NCBI GenBank assembly: GCA_020636505.1
Contig: JACJXR010000006.1
Span: 62,001-126,000 of the forward strand
Direction: 5' to 3'
Source: Chitinophagales bacterium
Lineage (GTDB): Bacteria > Bacteroidota > Bacteroidia > Chitinophagales > Chitinophagaceae
DNA length: 64,000 nucleotides
The position numbers and the translations under genes are program-made. Of this stretch, positions 1 through 9,872 are shown piece by piece. The stretch's first letter is position 1; each line of letters starts with the position of its first letter. Below the pieces are notes generated by a model. That model searched no databases. It saw only the letters and a program-made list of their open reading frames with translations, and was not told the origin of the DNA.

Positions 1-2
1 GG

Positions 3-188
3 TATTTGGATGCGGACGATGCGGCTATCGCCAAGCGTGTTTACGACAAGTCTTGGTATATAGATCCTACGTATAAAAATGAGCCGGGGTCTCCAAGAGG
101 TAACAAAGAAGTACTGGATGGATATTCCACATTTTCCATCATGTTCATCTACAAGTTTACCAGCAACAAGATACCTTGGTGGTACTAA
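3..188 (+). CDS. C-terminal end of an outer-membrane barrel protein, DUF6089/PorG-like (partial)
   Basis: The reading frame is open from the left edge and ends at the TAA at 186-188, so only the last 61 residues are present. The tail has a Gly-Ser-Pro-Arg-Gly-Asn segment followed by a short amphipathic strand ending in aromatic residues. This resembles the last strands of DUF6089 barrel proteins, the family that includes the T9SS protein PorG. The assignment rests on this short tail and could be wrong; any Bacteroidota porin-like barrel could end this way. A strong terminator follows 27 bp after the stop, so the protein ends its own transcription unit and is not in an operon with ruvA. Confidence 0.45.
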   Translation, partial: YLDADDAAIAKRVYDKSWYIDPTYKNEPGSPRGNKEVLDGYSTFSIMFIYKFTSNKIPWWY

Positions 189-215
189 GTTTGAAGGTTT
201 AAAACACTTTATCAT

Positions 216-250
216 ATAGCGGTACGGTTTATCTGTGCCGCTATTTTTTT
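216..250 (+). terminator. Intrinsic terminator after the partial barrel gene
   Basis: Bases 216-225 pair with 235-244 to form a 10-bp stem (one G-U pair) with a 9-nt loop, followed directly by a run of T to position 250. It separates the left-edge gene from ruvA. Confidence 0.85.
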
Positions 251-363
251 GTTAAGTATCATGAAACTGTCATGTCCAAACCGATTTTTGTGAAAGCATG
301 TCTTATTAAGCCCTGATAATTAATTAATATGTGCTAATTTACACGCCCCTAATCGATTGAAAT

Positions 364-942
364 ATGTTCGCATATATAGAAGGGGATTTAACGTATAAAT
401 CCCCGTCTTTACTTTATGTAAGTGTCCATGGTTTGGCCTATGAGGTAAACATTACACTACAGACATATACCCGAATACAAAATGAGGAGCGGTGCCGTTT
501 GTACACTCATTTGCAGGTTCGTGAAGATGCATGGGTGCTGTACGGTTTTGCCGATGAGGTAGAGCGTGCCACATTCAGGCATTTGCTGTCTATCAGCGGT
601 GTGGGTGCAACAACGGCAAGGTTGATACTTTCTTCGTTGAAACCCAGTGAGTTGGAGCGTATTGTGGCAGGCGAAGACGTCAACAGTCTTCAAAAAGTGA
701 AAGGTATTGGCGCAAAGACGGCACAAAGAATAATATTGGAGCTTAAGGGCAAGCTGAATATTGGAGCGGAAACCGGCGAAACATTCGGTGGGACGCACAA
801 TACAATTGAAAATGACGCGTTATTTGCATTGGTGAACCTTGGCATTAACAAGTCGGTTGCCCAAGCTGCGATCAAAAAAATACAGGGAAGTGGGGCAAGC
901 TCTGCGGAAGAGTTAATAAAAGAAGCGCTGCGAGTACTATAG
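364..942 (+). CDS. ruvA: Holliday junction branch migration protein RuvA
   Basis: RuvA binds four-way Holliday junctions as a tetramer and loads the RuvB motor during recombinational repair in the cytoplasm. The 192-residue length is typical of the family. It starts with the usual OB-fold domain (about residues 1-63), has two helix-hairpin-helix motifs (ISGVGATTA near 79 and VKGIGAKTA near 115) and ends with the small flexible RuvB-binding domain after a linker near 140-150. The ATG at 364 begins the conserved MFAYIEG-type N terminus. sprA starts only 20 bp after the stop, so the two are probably co-transcribed; a ruvA-sprA neighbourhood is also known from Flavobacterium. No ruvB or ruvC lies in the window. 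Confidence 0.97.
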   Translation: MFAYIEGDLTYKSPSLLYVSVHGLAYEVNITLQTYTRIQNEERCRLYTHLQVREDAWVLYGFADEVERATFRHLLSISGVGATTARLILSSLKPSELERIVAGEDVNSLQKVKGIGAKTAQRIILELKGKLNIGAETGETFGGTHNTIENDALFALVNLGINKSVAQAAIKKIQGSGASSAEELIKEALRVL

Positions 943-962
943 AACCTACTGAAAATAGGATT

Positions 963-3900
963 TTGAAGGGTAAAAGTAATTTCGGATATAAGATATTATT
1001 GGTTGTATCGCTATTGATAGTGATAGCGAATGCCGGTGCCCGAGACTTTAAGTCCCCGTTTGATATTGACGACCCTGCCGACGACCCGGATAGTACTTCC
1101 AAGCAGACGGATACCATGCAGCTCAAATTCCCGATATACGACAATTCGGGAAACCCATTGGATCGAAATCCTTCTTCCATCGATCTTAAAGACCCTTCCA
1201 ACATAGACGAATCGGTGGAGTACTCTCCTGACGACAGTGGTTTCTACTTCAAGCGTACCATGAGCGACCGTTATTTGACCACGCCAAGCTTCATGGACTA
1301 CGACGATTATGTGAAATATCGTCAACAAAAAGACGAACAAGATTATTGGAAGCGTAGGTTGGATGCATTGACATTGTTCAACAACAAGCCCAAGTTGCCT
1401 ACCATGTACAAAGAGGGTTTGTTCGACAGGATATTTGGAGGCAACAAGATATCTGTAAAACCACAAGGTAACGTTGATGTAACCTTTGGTGGAAACTGGC
1501 AGAACATTCAAAACCCGACCTTACCGCAAAATGCACAGAAGTATGGTGTGTTCGACTTCGACATGCAGATGAACATCAACCTCTTGGCGACAGTCGGTGA
1601 TAAGTTGAAACTAAACATCAGCAACAACACAAATGCAACCTTCGATTATCAGAACATACAGAAGTTGGAGTATGTGGGTAAGGAAGATGAGATTATCAAA
1701 AAGATAGAGGCCGGTAACGTAAGTTTCCCATTAAACAGCTCATTGATAAACGGTGTGCAATCGCTCTTCGGTTTGAAGACACAATTGCAGTTCGGTAAAC
1801 TTTGGGTAACAGCAGTTGTATCTCAACAAAGGTCTAAGAGAAACAGCCTTACCATACAAGGTGGTTCGCAAACACAACAGTTTGCCATCAAGGCTGATGA
1901 TTATGAAGAGAACCGCCACTTCCTATTGGCACAATACTTCAGAGATAACTATGACAACGCGCTTAGTACCTATCCCGTAATATCATCGTTGGTGACCATC
2001 AATAAAATAGAAGTGTGGGTGACCAACAGGACAGGTGCAACAGAAGGTGTGAGGAACGTTATCGGTTTCATGGACCTTGGTGAACGCAATCCTTATCAAA
2101 CGCATTTGAACGGTTCGGTAAGGAATGTACCTTACAGTCTTCCTGACAACTATTCCAACCAATTGTATGCACAGTTGCAACAAAGCTCATCGACACGTGT
2201 ACAGGGTACGGCAACAAGCGTCATTCAATCTATGGGATTGTCTATAGGCCGCGACTTTGAACCTACTACAGCACGTCGTCTTAAAACAACGGAATATACT
2301 TTCAACGAACGTTTGGGTTATATCTCTTTGAACACGCAGATAAACCCTGACGATGTACTTGCCGTTGCATTCAGATATACTTACAACGGTAGGACATATC
2401 AAGTGGGTGAATTTGCAGAAGATCTTCCGCCTGAAAGAGGGCAGAATGTAACACCGAATCCAAACCCGAACAACCCCAATTTGCCTACTACAAACGCCAA
2501 CCAACGTGTGATGTTCCTGAAATTGTTGAAAGGTACATCGGCAAGGCCTCAGCTTCCTGTTTGGGACCTGATGATGAAAAACATATACGCATTGGGTGGT
2601 TTGGGTGTATCCAAAGAAGACTTCAGGTTGAATGTATTGTATCAAGATCCGGGTGGTGGAGAAAAAAGATATTTGCCTGAGGGTGTGCAAGCGGGTGTAC
2701 CGTTGATAAGAATACTGAATTTGGATAGACTCAACTATCAGAACGACCCTGCACCCGACGGTATCTTCGACTTTGTGGAAGGCATTACCATCAGCACACA
2801 ACAGGGTAAGATCATATTCCCGGTGTTGGAGCCGTTCGGCGAAGGATTGAAACCTGCATTGGGAGATAATGCTCCTCAATTGGAGCGTAAGTATTTGTAT
2901 AGAATATTGTACGACTCAACGAAGACGGTTGCAAGGCAGTTTCAGCAGAACAACAGATATGTTTTGAAAGGCTCTTTCAAATCATCTTCATCATCTGAGA
3001 TATTCTTGGGTGGCTTCAACATACCGCAAGGTTCTGTATCGGTTACAGCAGGTGGACAGAAGTTGGTGGAGAATGTGGACTACCAGATAGATTATGGTTT
3101 GGGACGTTTGAAGATATTGAACACAGGTATACTCAATTCAGGTATTCCTATCAATGTTCAGTACGAGGATAACGCAACATTCGGATTCCAACAGCAGAAC
3201 TTCATGGGTACGCGCCTTGACTATTTTGTTAACGACAAGTTGACTATAGGTGGTACGTTCATGAGGTTGACGGAAAGACCGTTCACACAAAAAACAAATG
3301 TGGGTGAAGACCCTATCAAGAATACGGTTATTGGTTTGGACGCCAACTATCAGGCGGAAACACCGGGCGTAACACGTGCGTTGGATAAGGTGCCGATATT
3401 CTCAACATCGGCACCTTCGTTCTTGAATGTTACGGGTGAAGTGGCAGGCTTGCTACCGAGCCACCCGCGTCAAATTGATGTATTGGACCCCGAAGGTTCT
3501 GTATACATAGATGACTTTGAAGGAACACGTAGTTCTTACGACCTGAAATTTCCTGCCAACTCTTGGACTTTATCCTCTACACCTGTGGGTGCGACCGATG
3601 CCAACGGAACTGTTTTGTTCAATGAAGCTGACAAGAACGATGATCTTGATTATGGTAAGAACAGGGCAAGACTTGCATGGTATTTCTTGGAGCCCACGCT
3701 TGTAGATCCGGGCAACGGTATTCCGGGATATATAAAGGACGATCAGGCGCAGCACTACATCAGATTGGTGCAACAGCAAGAAGTATTTCCTCAACGTTCT
3801 CAACAAACATTGCAAAACGCATTGAGTACGCTTGACCTTGCCTACTATCCGAAAGACAGAGGTCCTTACAACTTTGATGTGGACGGTGTAACCACAGATG

Positions 3901-6900
3901 GTAAATTGGTGAACCCAGAAAGAAGATGGGCGGGTATACAAAGGCCGATAGATAACAGTGACTTTGAACAGTCGAACGTGGAGTTTATCGAGTTTTGGAT
4001 GATGGATCCGTTCATCAATAGACCCAACAGTCAGGGAGGTGAATTGTACCTCAATCTAGGTAACGTATCGGAAGATGTGTTGAAGGATTCAAGACAGTTC
4101 TTCGAGAACGGTATACCTTATCCGAAGAACGCATCGCAGCTTGTAAAAACAAACTGGGGTTACACGCCAACATTCCAACAGCAAATAACAAGAGCATTCG
4201 ATAACGACCCTGCCGCACGTAGCACGCAAGATGTGGGTTACGATGGTTTGGACAATGCGGAAGAGCAACAATTTTTTGCGAACTACCTGAACAATATCGC
4301 ATCTAAGGTTACCAACACTGCAGTGCTGGATGAAATAAGGAAAGACCCTGCGAACGACGATTACAAATACTTCAGAGACGGCGACTATGAGAGTGCAAGT
4401 GCAGGTGTGCTCACCAGATATAAGAAATTCAACAACCCACATGGTAACTCACCTGTGGCCGATGGTAATTCTTCGTATTCTTTTGCAGGTACGAACATAC
4501 CTGAAGCGGAAGACATCAACAGAGACAACACGCTGAACCAATCGGAAGATTACTACCAATATCGGATGAAGATAACTCCGAACATGGATGTGGGTACCAA
4601 CTATATCATCAACAAGCAGGAGAGCAATGTAAAACTTCCAAACGGAGCCTCCGAAACCGAAACATGGTATCAGTTTAAAATACCTATACGTGATTACTCA
4701 AGTAGAGTGGGTAATATCTCAGACTTTCGTTCCATACGCTTCATACGTATGTTCATGACAGGTTTCCAAGACAGTGTCGTTATGAGGTTTGCACGTTTGG
4801 AACTTGGCCGTAACAACTGGCGTCGTTATTTGTTCTCTTTGCAAGACCCGGGTGAAAATATTCCGGAGAACGACAGAACTGAATTCTCTGTACTGTCTGT
4901 AAGTCTTGAAGAAAACAGCGAGCGTGATCCGATACCTTATGTGATACCTCCTGGAGTAAACAGGCAACAAGCAAACGTGGCCAACGGCCAAAGCATACAG
5001 TTGAACGAGCAAGCACTTTCATTGCAAGTGTGTAATTTGAAAGATGGTGATGCACGCGCGGTGTTTAAAGAAGTGAATGCCGATATGCGTCAGTTTGATG
5101 GTATGCGTATGTTCATACATGCGGAATCCAGAGTGGGGCAAAACCCAATTAAGGATGGCGATGTAAGAGCCATCATCCGTATCGGTAGTGACTTCATCAA
5201 CAACTATTACGAATACCAAGTTCCGTTGAAGACATCTCCGTTCGGAAGCAGCAATGAGGGTGATGTATGGCCCGAAGCCAACAGGATAGACTTGAAACTG
5301 CAAGACCTTGTTGCTGTAAAAACAGAACGTAACGGTAAAGGATTACCTACATATGTACCTTACGAGTCTCAAACGGAGAACGGTAATACCATCGTAGTAG
5401 TTGGTAATCCGAACATTGGTGATGCCAAGACAATGATGTTGGGTATTTACAACCCTAAGAAGCACAGCAGCAATCCGCTGGATGATGGTATGGAAAAATG
5501 TGCAGAAGTATGGTTCAACGAACTTCGTTTGATAGGCCTTAATGAAAAACCGGGTTATGCGGCTGCAGGCAAAATAAGCTTGCAAATGGCCGACTTGGGT
5601 AACGTGAACTTGAGCGGTAGTATGCATACACAAGGTTATGGTAACATCGACCAAAAGTTGAACCAAAGGTATCGTGACAACTTCTACCAATACAACGCGT
5701 CTACATTACTGAACATGGGTAAGGTGTTACCACGCAAATGGGGCGTACAGTTACCGGTATTCGTTGGCTATTCTGAGAACATAAGCAACCCCCAGTACGA
5801 CCCTTACGATCTTGACGTAACGTATAAGGATAAGCTGAACTCTGCAAGCGATACAAGGCAAAAAGACTCATTGAGGAAGACTGCACAGGATTATACTTCC
5901 GTGCTCAGCTTCAACTTCTCCAACGTGCGTATCTTGGGTAACCCAGATAAGCAAAACCCGAAAATAAAACCATGGAGTGTAAAGAACTTCGACTTCAGTT
6001 ATGCATATAACAAACAGTTCAAACGCAACCCGATAATCGAAAGCGATAAACTGATCGACCAGAAGTTCGGTTTGGGTTATACTTATACCATTCGTTCCAA
6101 GTCGATAGAGCCGTTTAAAAACCTATTTGGTAAGAGTAAGTCACCATGGTTGGGACTCATCAAAGGGTTCAACTTTAAACCATTGCCGGCCAACTTCACT
6201 TTCCGTACCGACCTCAACAGAATATTCAATGAGACATTGGTACGCAACATTACTAATGACCCGATAAAGATAGACCCGACATACTTCAAGAACTTCCTTT
6301 GGACGAGGACGTACAGCACAAGGTGGGAGTTGACACGTTCTTTGTCTTTCGATTACAACGCTACGAACAACTCACGTATCGATGAGCCTTACGGTCGAAT
6401 AGATAATAAGCAAAAGCAAGACAGCTTGTGGAATGCCATTGGCAAGTTCGGAAGAAACACCTTCTATACCCAGTCGTTTAACGCAAGCTATAATTTGCCA
6501 CTGCAGAAAATACCTTTGACCGATTGGACCAATGTTCGTTTGAACTATGGTAACACATACAGTTGGACTGCAGCGTCAAGGTTGGCACAAAGCCAAGGTA
6601 ATACCATCGGTAACACCAAGACAACACAGGTAAACGGTGAATTGAACTTTACAAGGCTATATAATAAACAACGATGGCTGCGTGCCGTAAACCAACCGAA
6701 ACCACCGAAGACGAAAGACAAAGAAGATCCTACCGGTGACAGTACAGGTACCAAGGGTGGCAAGAACGTAAAAGACCTAAGAGACAGCAAAAAGAACGAC
6801 ACGAAAAAAGCATCGTCAAAAGACGACTTTGAACCGTTTGACATAGACAAGGCGATAGAAGAGTTGGCCGGTAAAATGACGGATCAACAGCTCGACTCCA

Positions 6901-8438
6901 CAAGAAAAGTATTTGAAGAAAGAGAAGCTGCAAGAATAAAAGCCGCTAAAGAAAAAGCGCGAATAAAGCGTAGAGAAGAACGACAGAAGAAACGAAACTC
7001 CATGCCTGAGGTTAATGACCTTGAACGCTTTAGCGGTAGGTTGTTGACGATGGTGAAGAGAACCACGGTGAACGTGACCGAAAACTCAGGTACCACATTG
7101 CCGGGTTGGATGGATAGTACACGCTTCCTAGGTATGAACAACAGGACGGGTGCGCCGGGCTTCAACTTCATATACGGATATCAGCCAAACAGGTCTTGGT
7201 TGGAGAAACAGTCTTCGCAGAACAGATTGAGTAGAGATTCTCTCTTCAACGCTCAATTCCAACAGCAGTATTCTCAAAACTTGAATATCGTTACCACAGT
7301 TGAGCCGATAAAAGACTTGAGGTTTGATTTCACGGTAACACAAACATTCTCCAAAGCGTTGAACGAGTTGTTTAAAGACACGACATTCTCGTCTGATGGA
7401 GATTTTACGCACAACAATATTTATGAGACGGGTTCGTTCACGGTATCATATATAGGGTTAAGTACCTTGTTCAAGCGAGGAGGAGCCAACTCAAGCACCT
7501 ACAATCAGTTGTTGAAGAACAGGACTATCATATCTGCCCGCCTTGGAGAGAACAATCCATATGTGAAAGGAACGAAAGATCCTAATAACCCTGATTATGT
7601 GAAAGGTTATACCGAGTTCTCTCAAGACGTATTGGTGCCATCATTCATTGCGGCATACTCCGGCAAAGACGCCAAAAACGTCGGCCTGATAAGGTATGAC
7701 AACAGCAGTATACGTAATAATCCGTTCAGAGAGTATAGGCCGATGCCTAACTGGAGAATGAGATACAACGGCTTGACCAAAGTACCTGCTATTCGCAGCT
7801 TTGCACAGACGCTTGTCATCAACCATGCATATACCGGTACATTGTCGATGAACAGTTTTGTATCCGCATTGTACTATCAAGATGTGTATGGCTTGGGCTT
7901 CCCGTCGTTCATCGACTCCAACTCGGGCAACTTTGTGCCATTCTTCCAAGTACCGAACATTACTATATCGGAGCAGTTGAACCCGCTTATCGGTTTCGAT
8001 GCATCGTTCACCAACAATATGACGGCCAGCTTCGAATATCGTAAAACCAGGAACGTGAGTTTGAGCCTTATCGACTATCAGGTGAGCGAGACCAACAGTA
8101 CCGAGTACATAGTAGGTGCCGGTTATCGAATCAAAGGTTTGGTATTACCATTCGAGATATTCGGACTGAAAAAGCTGAAAAACAACTTGAACATCAAGGT
8201 GGATGTAAGTATACGCGACGACAGGACCAGTAACAGCTATCTGGCACAAAGTCTGGAAGTGGTGACACGTGGTCAAAAGGTGATAACCATATCACCGTCA
8301 GCCGATTATATAGTAAGCGACAAGCTCACTTTGAGGTTCTTCTATGACAGAAGGCGTAGTATACCGTACATCACCAGCTCTTACCCCATCACCACTACTA
8401 AGGCGGGTGTAACGCTCCGCTTCATCTTTGCCCAGTAA
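963..8438 (+). CDS. sprA: Type IX secretion translocon protein SprA (Sov)
   Basis: SprA is the giant outer-membrane beta-barrel that forms the protein-conducting channel of the type IX secretion system; its absence blocks secretion and gliding in Flavobacterium. At 2,491 residues it matches the family (about 2,400). The N terminus is a hydrophobic signal peptide (about residues 9-25) ending in ANAGA. Its start must be TTG at 963, because no ATG in this frame comes early enough to keep the signal peptide. The body is rich in Asn, Tyr and Gln strands typical of SprA, and the last residues end in FIFAQ with an aromatic strand. Around residues 1910-2020 there is a very Lys/Arg/Glu-rich, helix-prone insert unlike the rest of the barrel. 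Base composition matches the neighbours. It follows ruvA by 20 bp and has no obvious terminator downstream. Confidence 0.96.
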   Translation: MKGKSNFGYKILLVVSLLIVIANAGARDFKSPFDIDDPADDPDSTSKQTDTMQLKFPIYDNSGNPLDRNPSSIDLKDPSNIDESVEYSPDDSGFYFKRTMSDRYLTTPSFMDYDDYVKYRQQKDEQDYWKRRLDALTLFNNKPKLPTMYKEGLFDRIFGGNKISVKPQGNVDVTFGGNWQNIQNPTLPQNAQKYGVFDFDMQMNINLLATVGDKLKLNISNNTNATFDYQNIQKLEYVGKEDEIIKKIEAGNVSFPLNSSLINGVQSLFGLKTQLQFGKLWVTAVVSQQRSKRNSLTIQGGSQTQQFAIKADDYEENRHFLLAQYFRDNYDNALSTYPVISSLVTINKIEVWVTNRTGATEGVRNVIGFMDLGERNPYQTHLNGSVRNVPYSLPDNYSNQLYAQLQQSSSTRVQGTATSVIQSMGLSIGRDFEPTTARRLKTTEYTFNERLGYISLNTQINPDDVLAVAFRYTYNGRTYQVGEFAEDLPPERGQNVTPNPNPNNPNLPTTNANQRVMFLKLLKGTSARPQLPVWDLMMKNIYALGGLGVSKEDFRLNVLYQDPGGGEKRYLPEGVQAGVPLIRILNLDRLNYQNDPAPDGIFDFVEGITISTQQGKIIFPVLEPFGEGLKPALGDNAPQLERKYLYRILYDSTKTVARQFQQNNRYVLKGSFKSSSSSEIFLGGFNIPQGSVSVTAGGQKLVENVDYQIDYGLGRLKILNTGILNSGIPINVQYEDNATFGFQQQNFMGTRLDYFVNDKLTIGGTFMRLTERPFTQKTNVGEDPIKNTVIGLDANYQAETPGVTRALDKVPIFSTSAPSFLNVTGEVAGLLPSHPRQIDVLDPEGSVYIDDFEGTRSSYDLKFPANSWTLSSTPVGATDANGTVLFNEADKNDDLDYGKNRARLAWYFLEPTLVDPGNGIPGYIKDDQAQHYIRLVQQQEVFPQRSQQTLQNALSTLDLAYYPKDRGPYNFDVDGVTTDGKLVNPERRWAGIQRPIDNSDFEQSNVEFIEFWMMDPFINRPNSQGGELYLNLGNVSEDVLKDSRQFFENGIPYPKNASQLVKTNWGYTPTFQQQITRAFDNDPAARSTQDVGYDGLDNAEEQQFFANYLNNIASKVTNTAVLDEIRKDPANDDYKYFRDGDYESASAGVLTRYKKFNNPHGNSPVADGNSSYSFAGTNIPEAEDINRDNTLNQSEDYYQYRMKITPNMDVGTNYIINKQESNVKLPNGASETETWYQFKIPIRDYSSRVGNISDFRSIRFIRMFMTGFQDSVVMRFARLELGRNNWRRYLFSLQDPGENIPENDRTEFSVLSVSLEENSERDPIPYVIPPGVNRQQANVANGQSIQLNEQALSLQVCNLKDGDARAVFKEVNADMRQFDGMRMFIHAESRVGQNPIKDGDVRAIIRIGSDFINNYYEYQVPLKTSPFGSSNEGDVWPEANRIDLKLQDLVAVKTERNGKGLPTYVPYESQTENGNTIVVVGNPNIGDAKTMMLGIYNPKKHSSNPLDDGMEKCAEVWFNELRLIGLNEKPGYAAAGKISLQMADLGNVNLSGSMHTQGYGNIDQKLNQRYRDNFYQYNASTLLNMGKVLPRKWGVQLPVFVGYSENISNPQYDPYDLDVTYKDKLNSASDTRQKDSLRKTAQDYTSVLSFNFSNVRILGNPDKQNPKIKPWSVKNFDFSYAYNKQFKRNPIIESDKLIDQKFGLGYTYTIRSKSIEPFKNLFGKSKSPWLGLIKGFNFKPLPANFTFRTDLNRIFNETLVRNITNDPIKIDPTYFKNFLWTRTYSTRWELTRSLSFDYNATNNSRIDEPYGRIDNKQKQDSLWNAIGKFGRNTFYTQSFNASYNLPLQKIPLTDWTNVRLNYGNTYSWTAASRLAQSQGNTIGNTKTTQVNGELNFTRLYNKQRWLRAVNQPKPPKTKDKEDPTGDSTGTKGGKNVKDLRDSKKNDTKKASSKDDFEPFDIDKAIEELAGKMTDQQLDSTRKVFEEREAARIKAAKEKARIKRREERQKKRNSMPEVNDLERFSGRLLTMVKRTTVNVTENSGTTLPGWMDSTRFLGMNNRTGAPGFNFIYGYQPNRSWLEKQSSQNRLSRDSLFNAQFQQQYSQNLNIVTTVEPIKDLRFDFTVTQTFSKALNELFKDTTFSSDGDFTHNNIYETGSFTVSYIGLSTLFKRGGANSSTYNQLLKNRTIISARLGENNPYVKGTKDPNNPDYVKGYTEFSQDVLVPSFIAAYSGKDAKNVGLIRYDNSSIRNNPFREYRPMPNWRMRYNGLTKVPAIRSFAQTLVINHAYTGTLSMNSFVSALYYQDVYGLGFPSFIDSNSGNFVPFFQVPNITISEQLNPLIGFDASFTNNMTASFEYRKTRNVSLSLIDYQVSETNSTEYIVGAGYRIKGLVLPFEIFGLKKLKNNLNIKVDVSIRDDRTSNSYLAQSLEVVTRGQKVITISPSADYIVSDKLTLRFFYDRRRSIPYITSSYPITTTKAGVTLRFIFAQ

Positions 8439-8540
8439 TAATATTGTTATTGCTTAAGTATAGCACTCTGTAACTCAAAAGTTGTTGAACAGAAAACGTT
8501 AATAGACTGCGATTTACGAGGGCGTTTATGCGTTATATAT

Positions 8541-8548
8541 TATATTTG
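8541..8548 (+). promoter_or_regulatory. -7 promoter box before paaA
   Basis: TATATTTG matches the Bacteroidota -7 consensus TAnnTTTG exactly. It lies 19 bp before the paaA ATG, which would give a leader of about 15 nt. No clear TTTG is seen at -33. Confidence 0.55.
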
Positions 8549-8567
8549 TTCTTCTAAAATCGAGAGT

Positions 8568-9524
8568 ATGACGGTTAGAGATTTTCAAGAGGCATTTGAC
8601 GAGAAGATAGACAAAGAGATCGCCATCGAGCCCCGTGACTGGATGCCTGATAATTATCGTAAAACACTTATCAGACAGATATCCCAGCATGCGCATAGCG
8701 AGATCGTGGGTATGTTGCCCGAAGGCAACTGGATAACCCGTGCCCCGAGCTTGCGTCGTAAGGCTGTATTGTTGGCTAAAGTACAGGACGAGGCCGGTCA
8801 TGGTTTGTACCTATACAGTGCTGCGGAGACCTTAGGCATCACTCGCGACGAGATGGTAGAACAACTCCACAGCGGCAAGGCCAAATATTCTTCGATATTC
8901 AACTATCCTACAACCACATGGGCGGATATAGGCGCCATCGGTTGGTTGGTGGATGGTGCTGCCATCATGAATCAAGTGGCACTTTGCCGTACTTCATATG
9001 GGCCATATGCACGTGCCATGGTACGCATATGCAAAGAAGAAAGTTTCCACCAAAGACAAGGGTATGAAATACTCTTACACATGTCTAAGGGTACAGAGAT
9101 ACAGCGCAAAATGGTGCAAGATGCCATCGACCGTTGGTGGTGGCCATCGCTGATGATGTTCGGTCCTACGGATGATGACAGCCCTAACACTGCACAAAGT
9201 ATGAGGTGGCGTGTCAAGCGTTTCACCAACGATGAGTTGCGTCAACGCTTTATCGATGTGACTGTGGAGCAGTGCAAGATATTGGGTATGGAATTGCCCG
9301 ATCCGGAACTTAAATGGAACGAAGAGCGTGGACATTTCGACTATGGTCCGATAGATTGGGAGGAGTTTTGGAATGTGGTGAACGGTAACGGACCATGCAA
9401 CCGCGAAAGGCTGAAAGCACGTAACGATGCATGGGAAAAAGGTGCTTGGGTCAGGGATGCGGCATTGGCTTATTCCGAAAAGCGTAAAAAGCGCGCAAAA
9501 GAAGCGGACACAAAAGCCGCATAA
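8568..9524 (+). CDS. paaA: Phenylacetyl-CoA 1,2-epoxidase catalytic subunit PaaA
   Basis: PaaA is the di-iron catalytic subunit of the multicomponent monooxygenase that turns phenylacetyl-CoA into its ring 1,2-epoxide, the committed step of aerobic phenylacetate degradation. The 318-residue protein shows the ferritin-like helical pattern with two carboxylate/histidine iron motifs, KVQDEAGH near residue 69 and KEESFHQR near 154. Length and start ([15 protein letters not shown]) fit the family. paaB and paaC follow at 33 and 12 bp, so this is the first gene of an operon. Electrons normally come from PaaE, which is not in the window. The C terminus is Lys-rich ([10 protein letters not shown]), as in other Bacteroidota PaaA proteins. 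Confidence 0.97.
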   Translation: MTVRDFQEAFDEKIDKEIAIEPRDWMPDNYRKTLIRQISQHAHSEIVGMLPEGNWITRAPSLRRKAVLLAKVQDEAGHGLYLYSAAETLGITRDEMVEQLHSGKAKYSSIFNYPTTTWADIGAIGWLVDGAAIMNQVALCRTSYGPYARAMVRICKEESFHQRQGYEILLHMSKGTEIQRKMVQDAIDRWWWPSLMMFGPTDDDSPNTAQSMRWRVKRFTNDELRQRFIDVTVEQCKILGMELPDPELKWNEERGHFDYGPIDWEEFWNVVNGNGPCNRERLKARNDAWEKGAWVRDAALAYSEKRKKRAKEADTKAA

Positions 9525-9557
9525 ACAATCAAGGGTTAGTAAGTAACAAAATACAGT

Positions 9558-9860
9558 ATGTCAGATCAGAATAACAATAAAGCCGAATGGCCTTTGTGGG
9601 AAGTGTTTATCCGCAGTAAGGCAGGCTTGGATCATAAACATGTGGGCAGTCTGCATGCAGCAGATGCCGAAATGGCGATAGAAAACGCACGCGATGTGTA
9701 CACCCGCCGTATGGAAGGGGTAAGTATATGGGTGATAGAAAGCAAGTATATACATGCTTCAGACCCGGACAACGCCGCTTCTTTGTACGAGCCGGCAAAC
9801 GATAAGATATACAGGCATCCTACTTTTTACGATCTGCCTGATGAGCTTAAACACATGTAA
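9558..9860 (+). CDS. paaB: Phenylacetyl-CoA epoxidase subunit PaaB
   Basis: This is the small bridging subunit of the PaaABC(D)E epoxidase; in Escherichia coli it links PaaAC units in the complex. The 100-residue length is typical. The N terminus (EWPLWEVFIRSKAGLDHKHVGSL) and the central DAEMAIENARDVYTRR segment are characteristic of PaaB. It lies between paaA and paaC with short gaps (33 and 12 bp), which supports the call and co-expression. Confidence 0.96.
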   Translation: MSDQNNNKAEWPLWEVFIRSKAGLDHKHVGSLHAADAEMAIENARDVYTRRMEGVSIWVIESKYIHASDPDNAASLYEPANDKIYRHPTFYDLPDELKHM

Positions 9861-9872
9861 TCTTTAGAAAGA

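Noticed and set aside
1011..8000. Many long minus-strand frames opposite sprA
   Set aside because: They mirror the codon pattern of the real gene and are rich in Cys, His, Tyr and Val without recognisable domains.
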